Positions 1 through 6,314 of a stretch of 8,098 nucleotides of DNA are shown piece after piece. The position numbers and the translations under genes are program-made. A model generated the notes under the pieces. It saw nothing but the letters and a program-made list of their open reading frames with translations, was not told where the DNA came from and did not search any database. The first letter of the stretch is position 1. Each line of letters starts with the position of its first letter. Origin of the DNA: Methanobacteriota archaeon (GTDB taxonomy: Archaea; Methanobacteriota; Methanobacteria; Methanobacteriales; Methanobacteriaceae); the NCBI GenBank assembly GCA_023409695.1, contig JAEYQZ010000163.1:1-8098 (forward strand). Reading direction: 5' to 3'.

Positions 1-443
1 GGAGCTAAATTTCCAGATGATACTGCTGCAGTATATACTATTGTAGTATAAACTCCAGGTTCAGTTCCAAATGGAACAGTAAGCTGATAATTTATGCTCA
101 TGGGAGGTCTATGGCCTGAGGGATCACTTGGCCAATTGTTTATTACCAAGGTGGGACTAGTACTTAAAGGAATAAATGAACCAGTATTATTATATCTATA
201 TGCAAAATTAGGATTTAAAGCTATTATGTTGCTTCCATTTGTAAAATCTCCACTCGCCCACGTATAAACATCCACAATTTCATTAGATTTTGTGTCTATG
301 GTTCCATTAAATGTTAAAGTAGATCCATCAGGCATTGTACTACCAAAATCCATAGCAGCAGGACTTACAGTAATATCAACTTTGGCTGAGACAGGCAAAA
401 TCAATATAAAGACAAATAACAATATAAACAGCTTTTTAAACAT
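1..443 (-). CDS. Secreted beta-rich surface protein, N-terminal part (cut by window edge)
   Basis: An open frame of 147 codons runs from an ATG at 443 to the left edge without a stop, so the C-terminus lies outside the window. The N-terminus is a textbook signal peptide: basic MFKK, a hydrophobic core to about residue 17, then PVSA with likely cleavage after Ala20. The mature part alternates short hydrophobic and Gly/Asn/Ser/Thr-rich stretches, as in Ig-like beta-sandwich cell-surface proteins. It ends near residues 123-140 in a strand pattern typical of the close of such a domain (VPFG, then GVYTTIVYTAA). N-X-S/T sequons occur at N46, N69 and N85, compatible with archaeal N-glycosylation. 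It has no cysteines. A weak ribosome site (AAGGGA) precedes the start. The gene lies downstream of the asd terminator, so it is probably a separate transcript. No specific family or function is recognised; adhesin-like or envelope protein is inference. Confidence 0.75.
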   Translation of the reverse strand, partial: MFKKLFILLFVFILILPVSAKVDITVSPAAMDFGSTMPDGSTLTFNGTIDTKSNEIVDVYTWASGDFTNGSNIIALNPNFAYRYNNTGSFIPLSTSPTLVINNWPSDPSGHRPPMSINYQLTVPFGTEPGVYTTIVYTAAVSSGNLA

Positions 444-511
444 TCCAGTTCCCTTAATCTTTATGAAATTTTAATATTTTTAAAACATTTTAACTCTATT
501 AAATTTTATCT

Positions 512-520
512 TGTATATAT
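512..520 (-). promoter_or_regulatory. Possible TATA box of the surface-protein gene
   Basis: On the minus strand the sequence reads ATATATACAA, a TATA-like element about 70 bases upstream of the start at 443. With the usual archaeal spacing of about 25 bases this predicts transcription from about 490 and a leader near 45 bases. It lies just downstream of the asd terminator, where a fresh promoter would be expected. The region is very AT-rich, so a chance match is possible. Confidence 0.3.
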
Positions 521-591
521 TCTAATTAATAAGTTAATCTATTCATATTTACTAAATAAAAAATAGTTATATACACATTTTTCTAGAAAAT

Positions 592-628
592 AAAAGAAAA
601 AAATAGCCTTAATACCCATGTTAAGGCT
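592..628 (-). terminator. Intrinsic-type terminator after asd
   Basis: An 8-bp perfect inverted repeat (AGCCTTAA at 605-612, TTAAGGCT at 621-628) with an 8-base loop lies 24 bases past the asd stop. In the direction of asd transcription it is followed immediately by a run of seven T (597-603), then CTTTT. Archaeal RNA polymerase terminates at U-runs, and the added hairpin makes this the clearest terminator in the window. It would separate asd from the surface-protein gene. Confidence 0.65.
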
Positions 629-652
629 TTCGAAAACTTGTTTCTGGGAAAA

Positions 653-1696
653 CTACATTATCTCAGAAATAAGTTCAGCATTCAAAATAGAAGCACCGGC
701 AGCACCTCTTATAGTATTATGCCCAACCAATACATATCTGAGACTGTTATCAAATGCAGCATCTTTTCTTATTCTTCCAACAGTTACAGCCATACCATTG
801 TCCGCATTCCTGTCCATTCTTGGCTGCGGCCGGTTTTCCTCTTCCCTGATTATAACTGGGTTTTTTGGTGCAGAGTGAAGATCTAATTTTTGAGGAAGAC
901 CTCTAAAATTACCTAATGACTTTTTCACATCTTCGATCTCTAAATCATCTTCCATTTCAATAAAAACCGCTTCAGTATGCCCATCAACAACAGCAACTCT
1001 ATGGCATGCTGCGCTTAATCCAAATGGCGCCGGAACAACAGTTTCTCCATCAAATTCACCCAGTAAATGAAGTGTTTCAGATTCCATTTTCTCTTCTTCA
1101 CCGCCGATAAAAGGCACAAGATTATCCACTATTGCCATGGAAGGAACACCATTATAACCAGCTCCAGAAACGGCCTGCATGGTTGAAACATAAACTCTTT
1201 TTATGTTATACTGGTCATAAAGTGGTTTTAATGTGAGAGTTAAAGCTATAGTTGAGCAGTTAGGATTTGTTACAATGAATCCGTCCCATCCTCTATTTTT
1301 TTGTTGAATTTCCGCCAGATCCAAATGTTCAGGGTTAACTTCAGGAATTACAAGAGGAACATCAGGCTCCATTCTCATTGCACTTGCATTTGATGCTACG
1401 ACACATGATTTGGCAAATTTCGGCTCAACAATCGCTGCAGTATCTGCTGGAAGTGCAGAAAATACAATATCAACATCCTTAGTTTCTTTAGGGTCTGTAT
1501 CCACTACAGTAATATCTTTAACACTTTCTGGTATCGAACTATCAAGATACCATGTTGCAGCGTCTTCATATCTTTTTCCTGCTGATCTTGCAGATGCTGT
1601 AAGAGCAGTGATCTCAAACTTTGGATGGTCTGCCAAAAGTTCGATGAATCTCTGCCCAACCATTCCAGTTGCTCCGAGAATACCTACATTTACCAT
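653..1696 (-). CDS. asd: Aspartate-semialdehyde dehydrogenase
   Basis: Reduces L-4-aspartyl phosphate to L-aspartate semialdehyde with NADPH in the cytoplasm, the second step of the aspartate pathway and the branch point to lysine, threonine, methionine and isoleucine. The 347 residues match the archaeal/fungal-type enzyme length. The N-terminal nucleotide-binding loop is GATGMVGQ (8-15). The catalytic cysteine is C147 in NPNCST. STMQAVSGAG (171-180) carries the substrate-binding glutamine Q174. HRVAVVDGHTE (232-242) supplies R233 and the catalytic histidine H240. The ATG at 1696 is preceded by AGGTGA (1701-1706) at 4-base spacing, which fixes the start. It is the last gene of the lysine cluster here but is separated from dapB by the PLD/OB gene and a 116-base spacer, so it may have its own promoter. 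It ends at a clear terminator. Confidence 0.97.
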   Translation of the reverse strand: MVNVGILGATGMVGQRFIELLADHPKFEITALTASARSAGKRYEDAATWYLDSSIPESVKDITVVDTDPKETKDVDIVFSALPADTAAIVEPKFAKSCVVASNASAMRMEPDVPLVIPEVNPEHLDLAEIQQKNRGWDGFIVTNPNCSTIALTLTLKPLYDQYNIKRVYVSTMQAVSGAGYNGVPSMAIVDNLVPFIGGEEEKMESETLHLLGEFDGETVVPAPFGLSAACHRVAVVDGHTEAVFIEMEDDLEIEDVKKSLGNFRGLPQKLDLHSAPKNPVIIREEENRPQPRMDRNADNGMAVTVGRIRKDAAFDNSLRYVLVGHNTIRGAAGASILNAELISEIM

Positions 1697-1780
1697 ATAA
1701 TCACCTAAATATAAATTTACAATTAATGTTGTAGTAAATAACTTTATTTGTTGTATTTATGTTACTCAACATCATACATT

Positions 1781-1790
1781 CAATATATCT
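1781..1790 (-). promoter_or_regulatory. asd: Possible TATA box for asd
   Basis: The 116-base gap between the PLD/OB gene and asd contains AGATATATTG on the minus strand, predicting a start near 1760 and a leader of about 60 bases. A second candidate, TAATATAAT (1792-1800), lies just upstream. Both are weak matches in AT-rich DNA. The gap is longer than the other spacers of the cluster, which favours a separate asd promoter. Confidence 0.25.
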
Positions 1791-1812
1791 AATTATATTA
1801 CTTACTATTAAT

Positions 1813-2967
1813 TTATGCACCTAATAACTTTATTTTTCCATCATTCTTTTGAAGTCCCAATCTTAATTCTCCTTCATGGACTTTCGTATAGCCATTTGTT
1901 ATTTCCAGCATTATACCGCCTTTAAGTCTTCCACTCGGGATTATATTATTCCAAAGTTCTAAAATGATATCTCCAGTGCTATCTTTAATTCTAACCAGTG
2001 TTAACACCTTACTACCATACTTGGTTTCCATTTCAATTACTTCTTCAATATTTATAACTTCTCCCCTTATGGTAATCTTGCTTAATCCCAATCTTAAGCC
2101 ATTAATATTAATTTCAGTACCCTTTGATGATTCCTTTATTGTAAACTCGTTATGTCCTTCCATTTTGGTAAGTTTGCCTGAAATTTCAACTTCGTCACCA
2201 ATTTTAGATGAATCTAGACTTTTACTATCCCGTAGAAGCTTTACAGCAATATCTTTCCTTGTTTTTCCCAAAACATATGCCTTTTTATTATCCAGATAGC
2301 CTAAAATTCCGCTAAACTTTACAGTTCCGTCGTCTTTTATCCTCATCTTTTCCTGATTTACTATTTTATCAAAGTCTTTCCTGTATCTTTGGAATATTCC
2401 AGATAAATGATACGATTTACAGGACAAAATATATTCATTATCCACATATTTATTTGAAGTTTTATGGCTCCATAATCTAACAAAAAAGCCCACTCCACTT
2501 TCTACTGCTTTTCTGTCATTTGTATAAATATTTGCTTCGATTTGAGGCTTTCCTTCATAATCTCTGGATGATCCAAGACCACTTCCCGTGAGATTTGAAG
2601 ATCCTGCAATCATTTCAGTGTCATCAACAATTATCATCTTTGCATGAATGTTATTATTGTATTTTATAGATATATTGTCACCGAAAATACGTTTCCATCG
2701 TTCAACATCATCTAATTGATGTAACCTTCGGAATACATCTTCTTTTTCCAATTTAGTGACAAGATATAATTCTACATCTTTATTATTAGATAAAGCATTT
2801 TCAAAAGGAATGATAAATTCCTCACCAAGCGTGATCCATGGATATACAATATAAATATGATTTTGCGCGCCACTTATCATTTCATGAATCTTTCTTAAAG
2901 CAGACCGATCTTCCTTTAAGAAAGTTGGAACAAACTCAGTTACTGGTTCACGTTTCTTAAAAAGCAT
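1813..2967 (-). CDS. PLD-fold (HKD) protein with C-terminal OB-fold nucleic-acid-binding region
   Basis: The 384-residue product has two parts. Residues about 20-180 form one phospholipase-D-type unit: a beta strand HIYIVYPWI (37-45), then the HKD motif HAKMIIVD with H108, K110 and D115, followed by GSSN (122-125). Only one HKD motif is present, so activity would need a dimer, as in Nuc-type nucleases. The C-terminal part looks like OB-fold: a short stretch around 255-280 (GDEVEISGKL), and a fuller replication-protein-A-like pattern at about 297-378 (RGEVINIEEV, VRIKDSTGDIILELW, then a KGG and GELRLG ending). This combination suggests a nuclease or strand-binding protein acting on DNA or RNA, not a lipase; that is inference. 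There is no signal peptide or membrane segment. The ATG at 2967 has AGGGGGA (2971-2977) at good spacing. It lies between dapB and asd, with no obvious metabolic link to either. Confidence 0.85.
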   Translation of the reverse strand: MLFKKREPVTEFVPTFLKEDRSALRKIHEMISGAQNHIYIVYPWITLGEEFIIPFENALSNNKDVELYLVTKLEKEDVFRRLHQLDDVERWKRIFGDNISIKYNNNIHAKMIIVDDTEMIAGSSNLTGSGLGSSRDYEGKPQIEANIYTNDRKAVESGVGFFVRLWSHKTSNKYVDNEYILSCKSYHLSGIFQRYRKDFDKIVNQEKMRIKDDGTVKFSGILGYLDNKKAYVLGKTRKDIAVKLLRDSKSLDSSKIGDEVEISGKLTKMEGHNEFTIKESSKGTEININGLRLGLSKITIRGEVINIEEVIEMETKYGSKVLTLVRIKDSTGDIILELWNNIIPSGRLKGGIMLEITNGYTKVHEGELRLGLQKNDGKIKLLGA

Positions 2968-2977
2968 ATATCCCCCT

Positions 2978-2993
2978 AATAAAAAAAATAAAG
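2978..2993 (-). terminator. U-rich tract between dapB and the PLD/OB gene
   Basis: On the minus strand the 57-base spacer after dapB contains TTTATTTTTTTTATTA, with eight consecutive T (2981-2988). Archaeal termination can occur at such U-runs without a hairpin, so part of the dapB transcripts may end here. The tract sits directly before the ribosome site of the next gene, so it could instead simply be an unstructured leader. No stem was found. Confidence 0.25.
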
Positions 2994-3024
2994 TATTTAA
3001 ATTAAAATAAGCAATTTACTTTTT

Positions 3025-3849
3025 TTATTTTATATCAAGAACATCTCCCATGTCACTTATTTTTCCTTCAGGAGCTCTAATCACGTACCTTACAGCCTTA
3101 ATTACTCCAGATACAAACGCTTGCCTGCTGTGCGCTCTGTGGACTATTTCAATTCTTTCTCCCTCACCTGCAAAAAGTACAGTGTGGTCTCCAACGATAT
3201 CTCCACCACGGACAGCATGTATTCCAATCTCTTCAGGAGTTCGTTCTCCCACCATGCCTTGCCTGCCATAAACCCCACATTCACCTTTGTTTCTTCCAAG
3301 TGCATCTGCTAAAACTTCATAAGCCTTAACAGCTGTTCCAGACGGTGCATCAGCTTTATGCTTGTGGTGGGCTTCTATTATTTCCACATCATAATCGTCT
3401 TTTAAGATTTTAGCAAGGTCTGCAATGATTTTAAAGAATACATTCACACCTACTGCCATATTTGGAGCGATAACTGCTTTAATATTATTTTTTTCTATAG
3501 CGCTTTTCATTTCCTGCATTTGCTCATCTGAAAATCCAGTTGTACCTACAACTACATTAACGCCACATTCTGCGGAAGTTTTGATTGTACCCACGGCTGC
3601 ATTTGCTATAGTAAAATCAACAAGCACATCGGGCTTCTTTTCAGTTAGAACTTCAGCAAGCTTTTCAGCGCCGTTTACAGGAACACCAAGGGTTCCCACA
3701 CCAATTACTTCACCTACATCCTTTCCCTCAAAAGGAGTATTCGGTGCTTCTATTGCTGCCACAACTTTCATATCATCCTGTTCAAGTATAGTTCTAATTA
3801 TCTTAGAACCCATTCTTCCGCTTGCGCCTGTTACAGCCACTCCAATCAT
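3025..3849 (-). CDS. dapB: 4-hydroxy-tetrahydrodipicolinate reductase
   Basis: Reduces the DapA product to tetrahydrodipicolinate with NAD(P)H, the second step of the lysine/diaminopimelate branch, in the cytoplasm. Counted from the start chosen here (274 residues), the Rossmann loop is VAVTGASGRMG (4-14). VDFT (77-80) and GTTGFS (102-107) line the cofactor site. IAPNMAVGVN (127-136) follows. IEAHHKHKADAPSGTA (158-173) carries the catalytic His pair H161/H162 and K165, matching E. coli H159/H160/K163. An in-frame ATG at 3867 would add six residues (MGEIDK), but nothing resembling a ribosome site precedes it. The ATG at 3849 has GGGGGAA (3859-3865) nine bases upstream and begins MIGVAVTGASGRMG, as this family normally does. 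The gene is downstream of dapA but separated by a 126-base spacer. Confidence 0.95.
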   Translation of the reverse strand: MIGVAVTGASGRMGSKIIRTILEQDDMKVVAAIEAPNTPFEGKDVGEVIGVGTLGVPVNGAEKLAEVLTEKKPDVLVDFTIANAAVGTIKTSAECGVNVVVGTTGFSDEQMQEMKSAIEKNNIKAVIAPNMAVGVNVFFKIIADLAKILKDDYDVEIIEAHHKHKADAPSGTAVKAYEVLADALGRNKGECGVYGRQGMVGERTPEEIGIHAVRGGDIVGDHTVLFAGEGERIEIVHRAHSRQAFVSGVIKAVRYVIRAPEGKISDMGDVLDIK

Positions 3850-3858
3850 TTTATCGAT

Positions 3859-3865
3859 TTCCCCC
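3859..3865 (-). promoter_or_regulatory. dapB: Ribosome binding site that decides the dapB start
   Basis: GGGGGAA lies nine bases before the ATG at 3849 and overlaps the last base of the upstream in-frame ATG at 3867. The bases before 3867 are only A/T, so they cannot serve as a Shine-Dalgarno site. This favours the shorter protein. The PLD/OB gene uses a similar GGGGGA site. Confidence 0.55.
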
Positions 3866-3877
3866 ATAAAAAATTAT

Positions 3878-3915
3878 AAAAAAACCCCGAAAAACCAACA
3901 AAAACATAGTTTTTG
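3878..3915 (-). terminator. Hairpin and U-tracts between dapA and dapB
   Basis: A 7-bp inverted repeat CAAAAAC/GTTTTTG (3899-3905 and 3909-3915) with a 3-base loop is followed, in the transcribed direction, by a run of five T (3890-3894) and a run of seven T (3878-3884), separated by CGGGG. This could terminate or attenuate transcription leaving dapA. The stem is weak (two G-C pairs), so the U-runs are the stronger signal. Confidence 0.35.
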
Positions 3916-3930
3916 AGGGAATTCTCGAGT

Positions 3931-3942
3931 GATTATAAAAAT
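3931..3942 (-). promoter_or_regulatory. dapB: Possible TATA box for dapB
   Basis: The minus strand reads AATTTTTATAATC in the dapA-dapB spacer. A start about 25 bases downstream (near 3911) would give a leader of about 60 bases that begins inside the CAAAAAC/GTTTTTG hairpin. A closer TATA-like string at 3875-3883 is too near the start codon for a normal leader. Support is positional only. Confidence 0.25.
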
Positions 3943-3950
3943 TAAATAAT

Positions 3951-3972
3951 AGTTTTAGCGAATGTGCTAACT
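3951..3972 (-). terminator. Weak hairpin just after dapA
   Basis: TTAGC (3955-3959) pairs with GCTAA (3966-3970) around a 6-base loop. It extends to AGT/ACT at the base if two bases bulge out. In the direction of dapA transcription it is followed by an A/T-rich stretch with a run of five T. It begins only three bases after the dapA stop codon. The stem is short, so this is at best a weak or accessory terminator. Confidence 0.25.
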
Positions 3973-3975
3973 AAT

Positions 3976-4869
3976 TTAAATTAAATCAAGATCTTCAAGT
4001 ACTTCTTTTAATTTAGCCTTGTTTTCCTCATTAAGAGGGGCAAGAGGCATCCTTACATTACCTGCTGGCCTTCCCATCATAGTTAAAGCTGTTTTTGCTG
4101 GAACTGGATTTGTTTCAATGAACAGCGTTTTCATGAGATCATAAAGTTCATAGTGTGCTTCAGAGGCAGACTCAAAGTCACCTTCCAATGCATAATTAAC
4201 CAGCTGGCTCATACGTGCTGGATCAACATTAGCAACAACGCTTATGACTCCTTTTGCACCTAGTGCAATCATAGGAAGTGTAAGATCGTCATTTCCAGAT
4301 AGAACCGCAAATTCATTAGTCTTACCTATTTCATCAATTTTTTTAATTATTTGAGATACTTTGTCCAGGTCAGGGTTTGCTTCTTTAATAGCAGCGATAT
4401 TGTCAAGTTCTGCCACTTCTCCTATAGTTTCAACATCTATATCAGTACCTGTTCTTGAAGGTACATTGTAAACTATTATAGGAATATTTGTAGATTCTGC
4501 AAGTAATTTATAGTGTTCATAAAGACCATTTTGCTGAGGTTTATTGTAATAAGGTGTTATAACAAGTGCTCCATCTGCACCTATATCTTCAGCATGTTTA
4601 ACAAGCCCAAGAGCTTCCTTAGATGAATTACTACCCGCACCGGCGATAGTCGTAACTTTGCCGTCAGCTTCGTCAATTAAAATATCTAACAGCTTTCTGT
4701 GCTCATCGTGAGATATTGTAGCTGATTCACCAGTTGTTCCTGCAGCTAATATCCCATCAACGCCGTTTTCTATCAAATAATTTATATTTTCACGAATCCC
4801 TTCTTCATCTATTTCATCGTTTTTCGTGTATGGAGTCACCATAGCCACGGTCGTACCTTCAAATTTCAT
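3976..4869 (-). CDS. dapA: 4-hydroxy-tetrahydrodipicolinate synthase
   Basis: Condenses pyruvate with L-aspartate semialdehyde, the committed step towards diaminopimelate and lysine; a cytoplasmic TIM-barrel lyase, usually tetrameric. The 297 residues match the family length. AAGTTGESATIS (42-53) contains the active-site threonines T45/T46 and the family signature GTTGE. ITPYYNKP (104-111) contains Y108. YNVPSRTG (134-141) contains Y134 and R139 of the proton relay. AAIKEAN (159-165) contains the Schiff-base lysine K162. LSGNDD follows near residue 190. These are all one position later than in E. coli DapA (Y133, R138, K161). The start ATG overlaps the lysC stop in ATGA (4866-4869), and its ribosome site, AAAGGTG, lies inside the end of lysC, so translation is probably coupled to lysC. 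Confidence 0.97.
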   Translation of the reverse strand: MKFEGTTVAMVTPYTKNDEIDEEGIRENINYLIENGVDGILAAGTTGESATISHDEHRKLLDILIDEADGKVTTIAGAGSNSSKEALGLVKHAEDIGADGALVITPYYNKPQQNGLYEHYKLLAESTNIPIIVYNVPSRTGTDIDVETIGEVAELDNIAAIKEANPDLDKVSQIIKKIDEIGKTNEFAVLSGNDDLTLPMIALGAKGVISVVANVDPARMSQLVNYALEGDFESASEAHYELYDLMKTLFIETNPVPAKTALTMMGRPAGNVRMPLAPLNEENKAKLKEVLEDLDLI

Positions 4870-6086
4870 TTTAAGACACCTTTTACAAGTTCATAAGCCT
4901 TATTACCATCATCCCAATCCACAAAAAGAACAACAGAAGTCTGACTTGAAGAAATTTCAACAATATTTATTTTACTTTTTTGTAAAGGTTCAGTTATTTC
5001 TGCTATTACTCCAGGAGTGTCTATAAAATCCTGACTTGCAACAGTTATCATTGCAATTTCTCTTCCCAGAGAAAGAGAACTTAAGTCATCAGTTGTTACA
5101 ACGACTTCATGGAGAACTTCATGAGCACGGTCTGAATCAGATTTATTAACGAATACTGTTATTGAATTTTGACCTGTAGAAATTCCATAAATGTTAATTT
5201 TATGTTTTGCAAGAGTATCTGTGATTTTTGACAAAATTCCGGATTTTGTTAAAATCTCTTCTCCAACAACAGCGATAACAGATATAGGTTCACTGTTTAT
5301 GGTTGCACATTTTAATAATTCATTATTAGAAGGACCTATAATTTCTGTCCCAGGAGTAGATAAATCTCCTTTCTCATATCCAATTATTTTAGCATCTATC
5401 TTTGGATCTTTGTATTTTAAAGCATGAGGATGTAATACCTGTGCTCCATGAGTAGCAAGGTCCCTCATTTCTTCAACAGAAATTTTATCAAGTTTTTTAG
5501 CAGAGAGAAGTTTGTTTGGGTCTGTAGACATTACTCCATCCACGTCAGTTACAATGATAACCTCTTCAGCTTTGAGGCAGTGCCCAAGCAAAAATGCGGT
5601 TATGTCACTTCCTCCCCGCCCTAAAGTTGTGATGTTCCCTGATTCATTTTTTCCAAGGTATCCGCAGACTACAGGAATTATTCCTTCATCTATCATTTCT
5701 TTAATCTTGCTTGATTTTTCTTCTGTTACTTCAAAGTTAATTTTTGCACTTAAAAAATTGTTATCAGTAATTACGGGCCAAGCATCTGTATATGGATCTA
5801 CATATTCGGATTTAACACCTAAAGATTCGATAGTTGATGAAAATATTCTAACACTGGTCATTTCACCCATTGAAACAACCTCAGCAAGCTGCTTATCTGT
5901 TATAGATTTTCCCATAGCCGTATTTACAATCTTTAAAAACTCATCTGTCGTTTTATTTATTGCAGATACAACAACTACCATCTTTTTACCTTTCATATAT
6001 TCATTTACAACTGATTGCGCTGCTTTTTTAATCCGTTCACCATTACCAACGGATGTTCCTCCGAACTTGGCCACTATAATTCCCAT
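4866..6086 (-). CDS. lysC: Aspartate kinase with two ACT domains
   Basis: Phosphorylates L-aspartate with ATP, the first and normally feedback-controlled step of the aspartate family pathway. The 406 residues have the standard monofunctional layout. The amino-acid kinase domain starts with KFGGTSVGN (7-15), has SMGE (72-75), then the nucleotide-binding TTLGRGGSD (153-161) and VDGVMSTDP (182-190). Two ACT domains follow, about 268-330 (VVGEEI, LTKSGILSKI, NIYGISTGQNS) and about 345-402 (VASQDF, DTPGVIAEI, NIVEISSSQTS). ACT pairs of this kind bind the end-product amino acid (lysine or threonine); which one cannot be read from the sequence. The ATG at 6086 is preceded by AGGTGTGA (6093-6100). 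It follows rps17e after 36 bases and overlaps dapA by four. Confidence 0.96.
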   Translation of the reverse strand: MGIIVAKFGGTSVGNGERIKKAAQSVVNEYMKGKKMVVVVSAINKTTDEFLKIVNTAMGKSITDKQLAEVVSMGEMTSVRIFSSTIESLGVKSEYVDPYTDAWPVITDNNFLSAKINFEVTEEKSSKIKEMIDEGIIPVVCGYLGKNESGNITTLGRGGSDITAFLLGHCLKAEEVIIVTDVDGVMSTDPNKLLSAKKLDKISVEEMRDLATHGAQVLHPHALKYKDPKIDAKIIGYEKGDLSTPGTEIIGPSNNELLKCATINSEPISVIAVVGEEILTKSGILSKITDTLAKHKINIYGISTGQNSITVFVNKSDSDRAHEVLHEVVVTTDDLSSLSLGREIAMITVASQDFIDTPGVIAEITEPLQKSKINIVEISSSQTSVVLFVDWDDGNKAYELVKGVLK

Positions 6087-6111
6087 TAACTGTCACACCT
6101 GAAATCTATTG

Positions 6112-6119
6112 ATATATAA
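6112..6119 (-). promoter_or_regulatory. lysC: TATA-like box in the rps17e-lysC spacer
   Basis: The minus strand reads TTATATAT 26 bases before the lysC ATG, a good match to the methanogen TATA box. Normal TATA-to-start spacing would begin transcription at about 6089-6093, cutting into the AGGTGTGA ribosome site and giving an almost leaderless lysC mRNA. It could be an internal promoter for the lysine genes or an accident of AT-rich spacer DNA. Confidence 0.3.
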
Positions 6120-6122
6120 GAT

Positions 6123-6314
6123 CTATTGAGGTCCTTGTTTTACTAGTCTAGTTACGTATCCTGCAATTTTATTTCTAAGATGTTTTGTACTTACAGTAGA
6201 AAATTCTTCTACTAATTTTTTGTTTTCGTCAAAATCAGTGGTGAATTTACCTTCATATGTTTCTACTAATTCTTTTGCTGTTCTTTTTACGAATGATGTT
6301 CTTATGTTACCCAT
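6123..6314 (-). CDS. rps17e: 30S ribosomal protein S17e
   Basis: Small-subunit ribosomal protein found in archaea and eukaryotes but not bacteria (distinct from bacterial S17). The 63-residue length is typical of archaeal S17e, which lacks the C-terminal extension of the eukaryotic form. MGNIRTSFVKR (1-11), DFDENKKLVEEF (28-39) and KHLRNKIAGYVTR (44-56) are the recognisable family stretches, rich in basic residues for rRNA contact. The ATG at 6314 has the strongest ribosome site in the window, AGGAGGA (6321-6327), six bases upstream. That site lies inside the last codons of aroQ, and the reading frames overlap by eight bases, so S17e is translated from the aroQ message. The location suits high translation of S17e from a weakly expressed metabolic transcript. 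Its presence inside an amino acid cluster is, from memory, shared with Methanothermobacter. Confidence 0.97.
   Translation of the reverse strand: MGNIRTSFVKRTAKELVETYEGKFTTDFDENKKLVEEFSTVSTKHLRNKIAGYVTRLVKQGPQ

Noticed and set aside
292..474. 60-codon plus-strand frame at the left edge
   Set aside because: It is antisense to the signal-peptide-bearing minus-strand frame and has no ribosome site; the minus-strand protein is far more credible.
1813..2967. Low G+C of the PLD/OB gene as proof of horizontal transfer
   Set aside because: Spot counts of 60-base lines gave 12 to 23 G+C here against 27 and 29 in asd and dapB, but one lysC line gave only 14, so the contrast is not specific.
3425..3916. 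163-codon plus-strand open frame opposite dapB
   Set aside because: Shadow of dapB; Ser/Thr/Pro/Ile-rich composition typical of antisense frames, no recognisable domain.
3919..3929. Adjacent GAATTC and CTCGAG palindromes in the dapA-dapB spacer
   Set aside because: Two overlapping 6-base palindromes are short and occur by chance; no longer symmetry or repeat copy supports a site.
5512..6102. 196-codon plus-strand open frame opposite lysC
   Set aside because: It is an antisense mirror of lysC, with no ribosome site and hydrophobic low-information content; lysC on the minus strand has full domain motifs.
6087..6122. Lysine riboswitch or other metabolite riboswitch before lysC
   Set aside because: The spacer is only 36 bases, far too short for the lysine aptamer, and no structured leader is visible.
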